A stretch of DNA of 64,000 nucleotides, taken from contig NZ_QNUM01000003.1 of assembly GCF_003574655.1 (NCBI RefSeq), forward strand, positions 1 to 64,000, written 5' to 3'. The translations under genes and the position numbers were made by a program. A model generated the notes under the pieces. It worked only from the letters and a program-made list of their open reading frames with translations. It searched no databases and was not told the origin of the DNA. This DNA comes from Cohaesibacter haloalkalitolerans. GTDB lineage: Bacteria > Pseudomonadota > Alphaproteobacteria > Rhizobiales > Cohaesibacteraceae. This document shows positions 48,129 to 58,359 of the stretch, piece after piece. Each line of letters begins with the position of its first letter. Position 1 is the stretch's first letter.

Positions 48129-49955
48129 ATGTGTGGAATTGTTGGAATTCTAGGTAAAGAAGCTGTAGCGCCCCAGCTGGTTGACGCTCTCAAACGGCTC
48201 GAATATCGCGGATACGATTCCGCCGGGGTCGCCACAATCTGCAACAAGACCCTGGACCGCCGTCGTGCGCCCGGCAAGCTGCGCTATCTGGAGCAGTTGC
48301 TGAGCGGCAATCCGTTGCCGGGCACCATCGGCATCGGCCACACGCGCTGGGCCACCCATGGCATTCCCAATGAGACCAACGCCCACCCACATCGGGCTGG
48401 CAATGTGGCTGCCGTGCACAACGGCATTATCGAGAACTTCCGCGAACTGCGCGAAGAGCTGACCGCCAAAGGCCATGTGTTCGAGTCGGAAACCGACACG
48501 GAAACGGTCGTTCATCTCATCCACGACGAGATTCTCGCTGGCAAGAAGCCGGTAGAGGCCGTCGCTGCCGTTCTCGGTCGTCTGGAAGGGGCTTTCTCGC
48601 TGGCCATCATCTTCGGTGATGAAGAAGACCTGATGATCGGTGCCCGTCGCGGCTCTCCGCTTGCAGTCGGCCATGGCGATGGCGAAATGTATCTCGGGTC
48701 TGATTCCTTTGCTCTCGCCCCTTTCACCGATGAGGTCACCTATCTGGAAGAAGGCGACTGGGTGGTTCTGACCAGAACATCGGCCACCTATTTCGACGAA
48801 AACAACAATCAGGTCGAGCGCAGCAAGACCACGGCACAGGCTGCGGCCAATATCGTCGACAAGGGCAACTTCAAGCATTTCATGGAAAAGGAAATCCATG
48901 AGCAGCCGGAAGTCATCCAGCACACGCTGTCCCACTATGTCGATTTTGCCAATGGCACAGTGCGCCTGAACGAAGCCCTGCCGTTCGACTTTGCCACCCT
49001 CAGCCGCATTTCTCTCAGCGCCTGCGGCACCGCCTATTATGCTGGCGTCGTCGCCAAATACTGGTTCGAACGGCTGGCCCGCATTCCGGTTGACATGGAT
49101 GTCGCCTCCGAGTTCCGTTATCGCGAAATGCCGATGCCGGAGAATGGTCTGGCGCTGTTCATCTCCCAGTCCGGCGAAACTGCTGATACACTGGCATCCC
49201 TGCGCTACTGCAAGCAGCAGGGACAGCATATCGCTTCCATCGTCAACGTGCCGGAAAGCACCATCGCCCGCGAGAGTGACGTGATCTTCCCGACCCTTGC
49301 CGGTGTTGAAATCGGCGTTGCCTCGACCAAGGCCTTCACCTGCCAGCTGTCCGTGCTGCTGGCCCTTGCCATCATGGCGGGACGCGCACGGGGCACCATC
49401 ACGGCAGACGAAGAGAAAGCCTATGTCAAGGCGCTGAGCGAATTGCCGAAATTCATCCGTCAGGCCCTCAAGCCGAACGCATCCCTGTCGGATCTCGCCC
49501 ATGAGCTCTCAAAGGTCAAGCATGTTCTCTATCTGGGTCGCGGCTCCAACTTCCCGCTGGCTCTGGAAGGCGCCTTGAAGCTCAAGGAAATCTCCTACAT
49601 CCATGCAGAAGGCTACGCCGCCGGTGAATTGAAGCATGGCCCGATCGCGCTCATTGACGAGACCATGCCGGTCGTCGTTATCGCGCCGCACGACGGATAT
49701 TACGAGAAGACGGTGTCCAACATGCAGGAAGTCGCCGCCCGCGATGGCCGCATCATTCTGATCACCGACGAACTCGGCGCATCCAAGAACTCCCTTGATG
49801 ACGCCACGATGATCGTCCTGCCAACCGTGCCGGAAGTCATCGCACCCATCGTCTTTGCCCTGCCGGTGCAGTTGCTTGCCTATTACACCGCCAACTTCAT
49901 GGGCACCGATGTGGACCAGCCGCGCAACCTTGCCAAATCGGTGACCGTGGAATAA
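48129..49955 (+). CDS. glmS: Glutamine-fructose-6-phosphate aminotransferase
   Basis: Makes glucosamine-6-phosphate from fructose-6-phosphate and glutamine, the entry to the hexosamine pathway. The 608-residue protein begins MCGIVGILG, so Cys2 becomes the N-terminal nucleophile after Met removal. It has the glutaminase region TRWATHGIPNETNAHPH, and two SIS domains with FISQSGETADTLASLRYC and YLGRGSNFPLALEGALKLKEISYIHAEGYAAGELKHGP. The end is KSVTVE. There is no glmS ribozyme in the leader. Confidence 0.98.
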   Translation: MCGIVGILGKEAVAPQLVDALKRLEYRGYDSAGVATICNKTLDRRRAPGKLRYLEQLLSGNPLPGTIGIGHTRWATHGIPNETNAHPHRAGNVAAVHNGIIENFRELREELTAKGHVFESETDTETVVHLIHDEILAGKKPVEAVAAVLGRLEGAFSLAIIFGDEEDLMIGARRGSPLAVGHGDGEMYLGSDSFALAPFTDEVTYLEEGDWVVLTRTSATYFDENNNQVERSKTTAQAAANIVDKGNFKHFMEKEIHEQPEVIQHTLSHYVDFANGTVRLNEALPFDFATLSRISLSACGTAYYAGVVAKYWFERLARIPVDMDVASEFRYREMPMPENGLALFISQSGETADTLASLRYCKQQGQHIASIVNVPESTIARESDVIFPTLAGVEIGVASTKAFTCQLSVLLALAIMAGRARGTITADEEKAYVKALSELPKFIRQALKPNASLSDLAHELSKVKHVLYLGRGSNFPLALEGALKLKEISYIHAEGYAAGELKHGPIALIDETMPVVVIAPHDGYYEKTVSNMQEVAARDGRIILITDELGASKNSLDDATMIVLPTVPEVIAPIVFALPVQLLAYYTANFMGTDVDQPRNLAKSVTVE

Positions 49956-50024
49956 TGAGGGTCTGAAATTCCTCTCACTCAGCCTGCTTGCCCAAGAAGG
50001 GCAGGCGGGCACAAGAAATGTCTC

Positions 50025-50609
50025 ATGAAGATCGCGCTCCGCCCCATCAAGCTTGAAGACCTGCCACAATACCGCAAGCTCATCGCCCCGACACAAGCCT
50101 ACCATCGCTTGAACGGGCCCTATATGGGCATGCCAACAGCAGCCGATCAGAACAAGAAGATCATGGAATTCGGCTTTGAGCTGACCAAGCCGAACCCGAG
50201 CTTCAATTTCAAACTGATTTTCGATGAAGAGGACGGTCGTGTCCTCGGCGAGGTGTCCTACTACTGGAAGGATCAGCGCACCAACTGGCTGGAGGTCGGC
50301 ATCGTCCTGTTCAACCAGACGGACTGGGGCAGGGGCATCGGAACCGTTGCCTTGCCGCTTTGGATAGACCGGCAACTGGCCGAACGCCCGGCGCTAGTTC
50401 GCATCGGCCTCACCACATGGTCCGGCAATGCTGGCATGATGGCCCTTGCGGAACGGATCGGCCTCAAGCTGGAAGCCTGCTACCGCAAGGCCAGAATCCT
50501 CGACGGCAAGTATTTTGACTCCCTGAGCTACGGCATTCTGCGCGAGGAATGGGACCAGTTGCGCGCACACCCCGCCTCAAACGCCAACAAAGCTCAGTCT
50601 CAGCGCTAA
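50025..50609 (+). CDS. GNAT family N-acetyltransferase (RimJ/RimL type)
   Basis: A 194-residue acetyltransferase-like protein. RPIKLEDLPQYRKLI opens the domain, GRVLGEVSYYW is the first strand pair, and QTDWGRGIGTVALPLWI resembles the acetyl-CoA pyrophosphate loop (Q/RxxGxG/A). NAGMMALAERIGLKLEACYRKARILDGKYFDSLSYG is the usual C-terminal part. The substrate is unknown. It lies 69 bases after glmS and its stop overlaps that of the converging YbaN-like gene. Confidence 0.88.
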   Translation: MKIALRPIKLEDLPQYRKLIAPTQAYHRLNGPYMGMPTAADQNKKIMEFGFELTKPNPSFNFKLIFDEEDGRVLGEVSYYWKDQRTNWLEVGIVLFNQTDWGRGIGTVALPLWIDRQLAERPALVRIGLTTWSGNAGMMALAERIGLKLEACYRKARILDGKYFDSLSYGILREEWDQLRAHPASNANKAQSQR

Positions 50610-50983
50610 TCCTTCGGGCCATCCGGTCGGGTGCCGACATAGAGCGCCGAGGCGGCAAAGAACAACATCACCGGAAGCAACAACCAGACCCCCGGTCGCG
50701 CGAACACAATAAACATGGCAAAGCCAAAAGCCATCCCGCCAAAGGCAAAATATTTCGCCCTGCGGCTGATCGCTCCATGGTCTCGCCACGCAACAACCGG
50801 CGGTCCGAACAGCTGATGATCGAGAATCCATGCTTCAAGCCGTGGCGATGAATGGGTGAAGCAGAAGGCGGCCATGATGAAAAAGACCGTCGAAGGCAAC
50901 ACCGGCAGAAAGGCACCGACAATGCCTATTGCGGTAAGGGCCAGACCCGACAGAAAATAGAAAGGCCGCTTGAGCTGTTTCAT
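50606..50983 (-). CDS. YbaN family (DUF454) membrane protein
   Basis: The 125-residue protein has about three to four membrane segments. It matches the family pattern GIVGAFLPVLPSTVFFIMAAFCFTHSSPRLEAWILDH, then GPPVVAWRDHGAISRRAKYFA. The function of the family is unknown. The four-base overlap of stops with the GNAT gene means no shared terminator. Confidence 0.88.
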   Translation of the reverse strand: MKQLKRPFYFLSGLALTAIGIVGAFLPVLPSTVFFIMAAFCFTHSSPRLEAWILDHQLFGPPVVAWRDHGAISRRAKYFAFGGMAFGFAMFIVFARPGVWLLLPVMLFFAASALYVGTRPDGPKD

Positions 50984-51285
50984 CCAAAATCATCCGCTGA
51001 CAGTGCAGCCCGACGCCTCAAAAAGGGAGTATGAACTCCAGAAATATTTATTGCGACGCTCAACTGCAACATGCGTAGCCCATAATTCGGGCAGGAAACT
51101 GATTTCTTCATCTTTTAAGTAGACACAGGGCGCATTATCTTTATAGGCAGGAAAGAATATCTTGACCTGCCATAAATGCCAAAAGACATAGGCTTGCTGG
51201 CCCCCAATTGACGGCCGGCGGCAAAGCGTGGTCAAGCACAGGGTTTTCGACCTCAAAAGGCCGGGATTGAACGGAACAAACACAG
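50984..51285. other. Divergent region between YbaN-like and DUF502 genes
   Basis: About 300 bases with no convincing gene; a 109-codon minus-strand frame here is cysteine-rich and atypical and I reject it. Promoters for both flanking genes should lie here, but I cannot pick them by eye. Confidence 0.35.
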
Positions 51286-52122
51286 ATGACATCGAAGAAT
51301 GAAGACAAAAAGGGTCCAATCGAACTCGGCAGGCTGACCTTTGGTGCCCGTGTGAGAAACTATTTCCTGATGGGTCTGGTCATCGCGGCTCCAATCGGCA
51401 TCACGATCTACATCACCTGGGCGTTCATCGGCTGGGTTGACTCCACCGTCAAACCCTACATTCCGCATATCTATAACCCGGACAACTATCTGCCATTCTC
51501 CGTGCCGGGTGTCGGTCTGGTCTTCTCCTTCCTGATCCTGACGATCCTCGGATTCCTGACGGCCAACTTCGTCGGGCGCTCACTGCTGACCTTTGGCGAA
51601 GTGCTCGTCGGCCGCATGCCGCTGGTACGCAACCTCTACAACGCGCTCAAACAGATTTTCGAAACGGCTCTCTCCCAGAAGGGCAAGACCTTCACCAAGG
51701 CAGCTGTTGTTGAATACCCACGCCGCGGCATCTGGGCACTTGCTTTCGTTGCCACGGAAACGATGGGCGAGGTAGCACACCGGATTGAAGACCGGGAGAA
51801 ACCCGGTGACGACCATGAGGGCTATATTTCCGTCTTTCTGCCGACCACGCCGAACCCGACATCCGGCTTCCTGCTGTTCGTACCGCGCAATGACGTCATC
51901 ATGCTGGACATGAGCGTTGAGGATGCAGCCAAGCTCGTCGTCTCTGCCGGTCTGGTCACCCCCAAGTTCATCACCAAGAATGCGACCGAGGAAGACAAGC
52001 CAAAGGCGCACAAGAAATTCGGCTCCAAGGGCGCGTCAAAGGATGTATCCCCGGCAAATGACGTGGCCTCGACGGACGAGGACAGCAAACCGAAGTCCAA
52101 GCGCATGGAAGTGGCAGAATGA
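51286..52122 (+). CDS. DUF502 family membrane protein
   Basis: The 278-residue protein has two membrane helices (about residues 23-46 and 68-93) with the family motifs NYFLMGLVIAAPIGITIYITW and PGVGLVFSFLILTILGFLTANFVGR, then VGRMPLVRNLYNALKQIFET and VPTTPNPTSGFLLFVPR-type TTPNPTSGFLLFVPRNDV. The C-terminal 50 residues are Lys/Asp/Ser-rich and disordered. The role is not established; plant homologues (LCV) act in trafficking. recG converges on it. Confidence 0.9.
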   Translation: MTSKNEDKKGPIELGRLTFGARVRNYFLMGLVIAAPIGITIYITWAFIGWVDSTVKPYIPHIYNPDNYLPFSVPGVGLVFSFLILTILGFLTANFVGRSLLTFGEVLVGRMPLVRNLYNALKQIFETALSQKGKTFTKAAVVEYPRRGIWALAFVATETMGEVAHRIEDREKPGDDHEGYISVFLPTTPNPTSGFLLFVPRNDVIMLDMSVEDAAKLVVSAGLVTPKFITKNATEEDKPKAHKKFGSKGASKDVSPANDVASTDEDSKPKSKRMEVAE

Positions 52123-52144
52123 TCAGAAGCGGCAAGGCCGTGCA

Positions 52145-54250
52145 TCAGCCGGCTTTCAGCAGCAGAATGGCTTCGTCGCGCCCGAACAGATAGAGCAGAT
52201 CCCTTAAGGGTTCCCCGCGCTTGCCCTGAAGACCGGGGTCCATTTCCACGATCAGCCGTGCCTCCTTGCGTGCCATCTCCATCAGATCCTTGTGCGCCTC
52301 GGCATCCGTCACCCTGAACCCGGGCATACCGGACTGCTTTGTGCCTAGAACATCGCCTTCACCGCGCAACCGCAGATCAGCCTCGGCAATGCGGAACCCG
52401 TCCTCGGTCTCCCTCATCATGTTGAGGCGTTCCTTGGCGACCGATCCGAGCGGCCCCTGAAACAGCAGGATGCAGGAAGAGGCCTTGTCGCCACGGCCAA
52501 CGCGACCGCGCAACTGGTGCAACTGCGCCAGCCCGAACCGCTCGGCATGTTCAATCACCATGATGGTCGCCTCGGGCACGTCAACGCCGACCTCGATCAC
52601 GGTTGTTGCCACAAGGATCTGCGCGTCACCATCCTTGAAATGATCCATGGCGGATTTCTTCTCCTCCGCCGACATCCGCCCGTGAATAAGCTCCACCCGA
52701 TGGCCAAAGACCGCCTTGAGGCTCTCGTGCCGCTCTTCGGCAGCCGTCGCATCAAGCAGCTCGGATTCTTCCACCAACGGACAGACCCAATAGCATTTGG
52801 CGCCCTTTTCAAGCTGTGCGGCGAGGCGTGACACCAGCTCACCGAGCCGGTCCAGTGACATGGTCCGCGTCTCGATCGGCTTGCGCCCGGCAGGCTTCTC
52901 GGTAAGCAGAGACACATCCATGTCACCATAATGGGTCAACACCAGCGTGCGCGGGATGGGCGTAGCCGTCATCACCAGAAGGTCTGTCGCAACACCCTTG
53001 TCCGACAACATCAGGCGTTGCTGTACGCCAAACCGATGCTGTTCATCGACAATCGCCAGCCCCAGATCGGCAAACACCACCGATTGCTGGAACAGCGCGT
53101 GGGTGCCGATCAGAAAATCGATATCACCTTTTTCAAGTGCCTGCAGGATCTGTCGCTTGACCGCAGCGCTGTCCTTGCCCGTCATCACGGCCACCCGAAT
53201 GCCCACCGTCTCGCAAAGGCGGCGGACGGACTGATAATGCTGCCGCGCCAGCAGATCCGTCGGAGCCATCATCGCCGCCTGAGCACCGGACTCGATGACA
53301 TCGGCCGCCGCCATCAGCGCCACCATGGTCTTGCCACTGCCCACATCGCCCTGAACCAGCCGCAGCATGCGTTCCGGCAAGGCCAGATCGGCCTCGATCT
53401 CGGCGATTGCCTGTTGCTGGCTGCCAGTCAACGTGAAGGGCAGGGCATCAATCAAGGCATCCTTGAGCTTTCCATCCCATTGCCGCGCCAGCCCCTTGGC
53501 CTTCTTGACATTGCTGCGAACCAGCGACAGGGCCAACTGGCTGGCAAGACATTCGTCATAGGCAATCCTGCGCCGTGCCGGGGAAAGAAGATCGAGATCG
53601 GACAACCCGATCGGATTGTGGATGCGGTCGAGCGCTTCGTGGAAGGCTGGCCAGTGTTCACGATCAAGCAATGCCGTCTCCTGCCATTCGGGCAGCGGCG
53701 GCATCTCTTCAAGGCAGGCCTGAACCGTCTTGTGCACCACCTTGCCCGAAAGCCCTGCGGTCAGCGGATAGACCGGCTCGATCAACGGCATGGAGGCAAA
53801 ATCATCCTCATCGACCACATGATCGGGATGGGTGATTTGCGGAACGCCATTGAAGCGCTCAAGCCTGCCGGAGACGAACCGGACAGAGCCGACGGGCATC
53901 TGTCGTTCCAGATAGCCGCCATTGGCGTGAAAATAGGTGAGGGTGATCTCGCCCGTTTCGTCATGAGCAAGAACGCGATAGGGAACACGCTTGTTGTTGC
54001 GGGGTGGCGGCAAATGCTTGTCGATTGTCAGGCGCACCGTGACGATGAACCCGTCAGGCGCTTCCGCAAGGGATGGCTGCAAGCTACGGTCAATGACCGC
54101 CACAGGCATGTGCAACAACAGGTCGATCCGTCGGCTCGGCTGCAACACGTCGCCCCGCAAAAGCCGCGAGAAGGCCTGACCGATCTTCGGCCCCACCCCT
54201 TTGAGGGTCGTCAGGGAAGCGAAATAGCTGTTGAGACGGTCGGGGCGCAT
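52145..54250 (-). CDS. recG: ATP-dependent DNA helicase RecG
   Basis: Branch-migrating helicase that rescues stalled forks. The 701-residue protein has the N-terminal wedge/OB region (TLKGVGPKIG near residue 17; YFHANGGYLERQMPVG), the helicase core with Walker A GDVGSGKTMVAL, the DEQH box VDEQHRFGVQQR, motif III TATPIPRT, and the second RecA domain with VGVDVPEATIMVIEHAERFGLAQLHQLRGRVGRG. Start at ATG 54250 is preferred over 54280. It is divergent from sdhE. Confidence 0.97.
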   Translation of the reverse strand: MRPDRLNSYFASLTTLKGVGPKIGQAFSRLLRGDVLQPSRRIDLLLHMPVAVIDRSLQPSLAEAPDGFIVTVRLTIDKHLPPPRNNKRVPYRVLAHDETGEITLTYFHANGGYLERQMPVGSVRFVSGRLERFNGVPQITHPDHVVDEDDFASMPLIEPVYPLTAGLSGKVVHKTVQACLEEMPPLPEWQETALLDREHWPAFHEALDRIHNPIGLSDLDLLSPARRRIAYDECLASQLALSLVRSNVKKAKGLARQWDGKLKDALIDALPFTLTGSQQQAIAEIEADLALPERMLRLVQGDVGSGKTMVALMAAADVIESGAQAAMMAPTDLLARQHYQSVRRLCETVGIRVAVMTGKDSAAVKRQILQALEKGDIDFLIGTHALFQQSVVFADLGLAIVDEQHRFGVQQRLMLSDKGVATDLLVMTATPIPRTLVLTHYGDMDVSLLTEKPAGRKPIETRTMSLDRLGELVSRLAAQLEKGAKCYWVCPLVEESELLDATAAEERHESLKAVFGHRVELIHGRMSAEEKKSAMDHFKDGDAQILVATTVIEVGVDVPEATIMVIEHAERFGLAQLHQLRGRVGRGDKASSCILLFQGPLGSVAKERLNMMRETEDGFRIAEADLRLRGEGDVLGTKQSGMPGFRVTDAEAHKDLMEMARKEARLIVEMDPGLQGKRGEPLRDLLYLFGRDEAILLLKAG

Positions 54251-54432
54251 CGGTCGAGATCTGATTCCGTAAATTGGCACGCATTTACACCAACCATGGC
54301 CAACTCAGGGGGCGGCGTCAATACATGTTCTCCTTTTGTTTTGTGATAGACTATCGATCAATGGCTGACAAGCAGCCTCACAGTGGTTATACAGGGTCAA
54401 CAAGTGACTAAGCCCTAAAGGAGCAAACGACC

Positions 54433-54732
54433 ATGTCCCACGGCACGACCCGCAGCAGCGAAGGTTTGGATGTACGGCACAAGAAGATTCTCATGCGTGC
54501 CTGGCACCGGGGCGTCAAGGAAATGGACCTGATGCTGGGACGGTTCGTCGACAACGAGCTCGACAAGCTGACCGATGAGGAACTGGACCAGCTGGAAATG
54601 CTGATGGACCAGCATGACCGCGACCTGATGCAGTGGTTTACCAACGAGCTGCCAGTGCCGGAAGCCTTTGACTGTCCGATGTTCCACCGGATCAAGAACT
54701 ACCACAAGAATTTCGAGTCCGGCCTTCTCTGA
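54433..54732 (+). CDS. sdhE: FAD assembly factor SdhE
   Basis: Chaperone that helps attach FAD to the succinate dehydrogenase flavoprotein. The 99-residue protein has the family signature RAWHRGVKEMDLMLGRF (residues 22-38, with RGxxE), followed by the Glu-rich helices LTDEELDQLEMLMDQHDRDLMQWF. AAGGAG lies eight bases before the ATG. It sits between recG and mfd, the typical place in this group. Confidence 0.95.
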   Translation: MSHGTTRSSEGLDVRHKKILMRAWHRGVKEMDLMLGRFVDNELDKLTDEELDQLEMLMDQHDRDLMQWFTNELPVPEAFDCPMFHRIKNYHKNFESGLL

Positions 54733-54838
54733 GGCCTTCCTGCCCTTATATTGCTTTTTGCCAAGCTGGCGGACAAGGCCTTTAGCTGCTATAGAGCCTG
54801 TCCGCCTTTTGCATTCACACACACGACCTTTTCCTGCC

Positions 54839-57800
54839 ATGACCACTATTGCCGACGCCCTTGCCAAGTCCATGATGCTTCACGTCAGCCACGTTCCGGA
54901 CGGGCTGGAGGGGTTGGCTGTTGCCGAAGTCGCTGAAGCGCATCTCAAGCAAACAGCAGGCAAGACACTGGCTGCGGTCTATATCGCCCGCGACGATCGC
55001 CGCATGGCTGCCATGGAGGAGGCGCTCAAATTCTTTGCGCCGAAGCTCACCTGTCTGTCGCTACCTGCGTGGGATTGTGTGCCCTATGATCGCGTGTCGC
55101 CGAATGCGGAAATCTCGGCCCGGCGGATGACGGCCCTGTCGCGGCTGGCCTATGCCAGCTTTACGAGCCCGGTCATCCTGCTGACCTCGGTCAACGCCAT
55201 GCTGCAGCGTGTCCCCAGCAAGGCTTCTGTCAAAAAGCAGAGCTGGTCGGCAAAACCGGGCAACTCGGTCGATATGGATGAGCTCATCGTCTGGCTGGAA
55301 ACCAACGGCTTCCTGCGCACACCGACGGTCAGGGAACATGGCGAATATGCGGTCAGGGGCGGCATCGTTGATCTGTTCGTGCCCGGCGCAGAGGAACCGG
55401 TGCGCCTCGACTTTTTCGGCGACACGCTGGAGAGCATCCGCAAGTTCGACCAGAACACCCAGCGCACGGTTGGCCAGCTCAAGGGCATCGACCTTGTCTC
55501 CGCCTCCGAAGTGGTGTTGACCGATGAGGCAATCTCCAGTTTCCGACGCCGATATACCTCCAATTTTGGCGCCTCGACCCGCGACGATCTGCTCTATCAG
55601 GCCATCTCGAACGGTCATCGCTATCAGGGCATCGAGCACTGGCTGCCCTATTTCAACGACGATTTGCAGACGCTGTTCGACTTCACCGACGAGGCCCCGG
55701 TCATTCTCGACCCGCTGAGCGATGAAGCCATCAAGGAACGGATGGAGCTGATCAAGGACCATTATGCCGCCCGCAGGGAAGCGCTTGAGTCCGGCCTCGA
55801 TCAGGGCGTGCCCTACAAGCCGGTTGAGCCGCATCTGCTCTATCTGGACCGCGAGGCCTGGACCAGCATCCTCGGCACCCAGAAGCGCGTGCGACTGTCT
55901 CCGTTCGACATCCCCGAAACCGGGGTAGAAACCATCGTTGATCTTGGTGGCAAGCAGGGACGCACCTTTGCAGCCGAACGCAGCGCCGAAAATGTCAACG
56001 TCTTCGATGCGCTGATCGACCACATCAAGGCCCTCAAGAAGGACAACAAGCGCGTCACCATCGCCTGCTGGACACCTGGCACCGCCGAGCGTATGCATCA
56101 GGTTCTGACCGACCACGAGATGACCGGGCTGGTGCCCTATGAAACATGGCAGGCGCGGCAGGTCATCAAGTCCAATCAGGTCGGTCTCACCGTTCTTGAG
56201 CTGGAAAGCGGCTTTGCCATCGACCGCGACGTGGTCATCGGCGAGCAGGATATCCTAGGCGACCGCCTCATTCGCAACAAGCGCCGCCGCAAGAAAAGCT
56301 CTGACGTTCTGACAGAGGCCTCAAGCCTTTCCGAAGGCGATATCGTCGTACATATCGAGCACGGTATCGGCCGCTTCATGGGGCTGCAGACCGTCGATGC
56401 AGCCGGTGCACCACACGACTGTCTCGAAATTCACTATGCCGGCGGCGACAAGCTGTTCCTGCCGGTCGAAAACATCGAGCTTCTCTCGCGCTACGGCTCG
56501 GAAGACACCGAGGCGCAGCTTGACAAGCTGGGTGGTGTCGCCTGGCAGGCCCGCAAATCGAAGATGAAAGAGCGGATCCGCATGATGGCGGACCAGCTGA
56601 TCAAGGTTGCGGCCGAGCGCGAACTGCGTCAGGCAGAGCGTGTAACGCCGCCTGAAGGCCTCTATGACGAATTCGTCGCCCGCTTCCCGTTCGACGAGAC
56701 CGAAGACCAGTTCAACGCCATCGAACAGGTATTCGACGACATGGGTTCGGGCCGTCCGATGGATCGCCTCATCTGCGGCGATGTTGGCTTTGGCAAGACC
56801 GAGGTTGCCCTGCGCGCCGCCTTTATCGCCGCCATGAACGGCAAGCAAGTCGCCGTGGTGGTCCCCACCACGTTGCTTGCCCGCCAGCATTACAAGAATT
56901 TCGCCGACCGCTTCGTCGGGTTCCCGCTCAATATCGCCCAGGCATCGCGGCTGGTTTCCTCCAAGCAACTGTCCGACACCAAGAAGGGCCTCAAGGACGG
57001 CTCCGTCGACATTGTCATCGGCACCCACGCGCTGCTTGGCAAGAGCATCGAATTCCGTGACCTTGGCCTGCTGATCATCGACGAGGAACAGCATTTCGGC
57101 GTCAAGCACAAGGAACGCCTCAAGGAACTGCGCGCCGACGTCCACGTCCTGACCCTGTCCGCGACCCCGATTCCGCGTACCTTGCAGCTTGCACTCACCG
57201 GTGTGCGCGAACTCTCGCTCATCGCCACGCCGCCGGTCGACCGTCTCGCTGTGCGCACCTTCATCTCGCCGTTTGATGCGCTCACCATCCGCGAAGCCCT
57301 GCTGCGAGAACGCTATCGCGGCGGCCAGAGCTTCTATGTCTGCCCGCGTGTTTCCGACATCGCCGAAATCCAGCGGTTCCTTGAAGAACAGGTACCGGAA
57401 GTCAAATTCGCCATCGCCCATGGCCAGATGCCCGCCGGGCAGCTTGATGACATCATGACGGCTTTCTATGACGGCAAGTTCGACGTTTTGCTCTCCACGA
57501 CCATCGTGGAATCCGGCATCGACGTGCCCACCGCCAACACGCTGATTGTCCACCGCGCCGACATGTTCGGCCTTTCCCAGCTTTATCAGCTCAGAGGCCG
57601 CGTTGGCCGCTCCAAGACCCGTGCCTATGCGCTCTTCACGGTTCCGGCCAAGAAAACCCTGACGCCGACCGCCGAACGCCGCCTCAAGGTGTTGCAGAGC
57701 CTCGACACCCTTGGCGCAGGCTTCCAGCTCGCCAGCCACGACCTTGACATTCGCGGCGCGGGCAACCTCTTGGGCGAGGAACAGTCCGGCCACGTCAAGG

Positions 57801-58342
57801 AAGTCGGTTACGAGCTTTATCAGCAGATGCTGGAAGAAGCCGTAGCGTCGCTGCGCTCTGGCGATCTGACCATCATGGAAGACAAGTGGTCGCCGCAGAT
57901 TTCCATCGGCACACCGGTACTGATCCCGGACAGCTACGTCCATGATCTGCAGTTGCGGCTCAACCTCTATCGGCGCCTTGCCGACCTGGTGGAAGCGGAC
58001 GAAATCGATGAATTCGGCTCCGAGCTGACTGACCGTTTTGGTCCGCAGCCCGAGGAGGTCAAGCATCTGCTCAAGATTGTCTATATCAAGGGTCTGTGTC
58101 GCAAGGCCAATGTCGAGAAGATCGACGCCGGACCGAAAGGGGCCGTCGTATCCTTCCGCAACAACGAATTCGCCAACCCGGCCGGTCTTGTGCAATATCT
58201 CACGGAACAGGGAACACTGGCCAAGATCCGCCCGGATCAGAAGGTCTTCCTGGCGCGCGATTGGAAATCGTCTGCAGACCGTCTCAAAGGCACGGCCGTC
58301 ATCATGACGCAGCTGGCACGACTGGCCCTCAGCGCAAAATAG
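54839..58342 (+). CDS. mfd: Transcription-repair coupling factor Mfd
   Basis: Removes RNA polymerase stalled at DNA damage and recruits UvrA. The 1167-residue protein has the UvrB-like N-terminal part, the RNA-polymerase-interacting domain with GDIVVHIEHGIGRFMGLQ, the RecG-like translocase with GDVGFGKTEVALRAAF, DEEQHFGVKHKERLK, SATPIPRTLQLAL and FGLSQLYQLRGRVGRSKTRAYA, and a C-terminal regulatory domain. The frame is open to 54668 (overlapping sdhE), but the family begins near MTTIADAL. Confidence 0.97.
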   Translation: MTTIADALAKSMMLHVSHVPDGLEGLAVAEVAEAHLKQTAGKTLAAVYIARDDRRMAAMEEALKFFAPKLTCLSLPAWDCVPYDRVSPNAEISARRMTALSRLAYASFTSPVILLTSVNAMLQRVPSKASVKKQSWSAKPGNSVDMDELIVWLETNGFLRTPTVREHGEYAVRGGIVDLFVPGAEEPVRLDFFGDTLESIRKFDQNTQRTVGQLKGIDLVSASEVVLTDEAISSFRRRYTSNFGASTRDDLLYQAISNGHRYQGIEHWLPYFNDDLQTLFDFTDEAPVILDPLSDEAIKERMELIKDHYAARREALESGLDQGVPYKPVEPHLLYLDREAWTSILGTQKRVRLSPFDIPETGVETIVDLGGKQGRTFAAERSAENVNVFDALIDHIKALKKDNKRVTIACWTPGTAERMHQVLTDHEMTGLVPYETWQARQVIKSNQVGLTVLELESGFAIDRDVVIGEQDILGDRLIRNKRRRKKSSDVLTEASSLSEGDIVVHIEHGIGRFMGLQTVDAAGAPHDCLEIHYAGGDKLFLPVENIELLSRYGSEDTEAQLDKLGGVAWQARKSKMKERIRMMADQLIKVAAERELRQAERVTPPEGLYDEFVARFPFDETEDQFNAIEQVFDDMGSGRPMDRLICGDVGFGKTEVALRAAFIAAMNGKQVAVVVPTTLLARQHYKNFADRFVGFPLNIAQASRLVSSKQLSDTKKGLKDGSVDIVIGTHALLGKSIEFRDLGLLIIDEEQHFGVKHKERLKELRADVHVLTLSATPIPRTLQLALTGVRELSLIATPPVDRLAVRTFISPFDALTIREALLRERYRGGQSFYVCPRVSDIAEIQRFLEEQVPEVKFAIAHGQMPAGQLDDIMTAFYDGKFDVLLSTTIVESGIDVPTANTLIVHRADMFGLSQLYQLRGRVGRSKTRAYALFTVPAKKTLTPTAERRLKVLQSLDTLGAGFQLASHDLDIRGAGNLLGEEQSGHVKEVGYELYQQMLEEAVASLRSGDLTIMEDKWSPQISIGTPVLIPDSYVHDLQLRLNLYRRLADLVEADEIDEFGSELTDRFGPQPEEVKHLLKIVYIKGLCRKANVEKIDAGPKGAVVSFRNNEFANPAGLVQYLTEQGTLAKIRPDQKVFLARDWKSSADRLKGTAVIMTQLARLALSAK

Positions 58343-58359
58343 CCCTGAGGGGTCACCCG

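Noticed and set aside
50990-51319. 109-codon minus-strand frame between the YbaN-like and DUF502 genes
   Set aside because: It overlaps the true start of the DUF502 gene, has unusual composition (many Cys and Trp) and no ribosome binding site.
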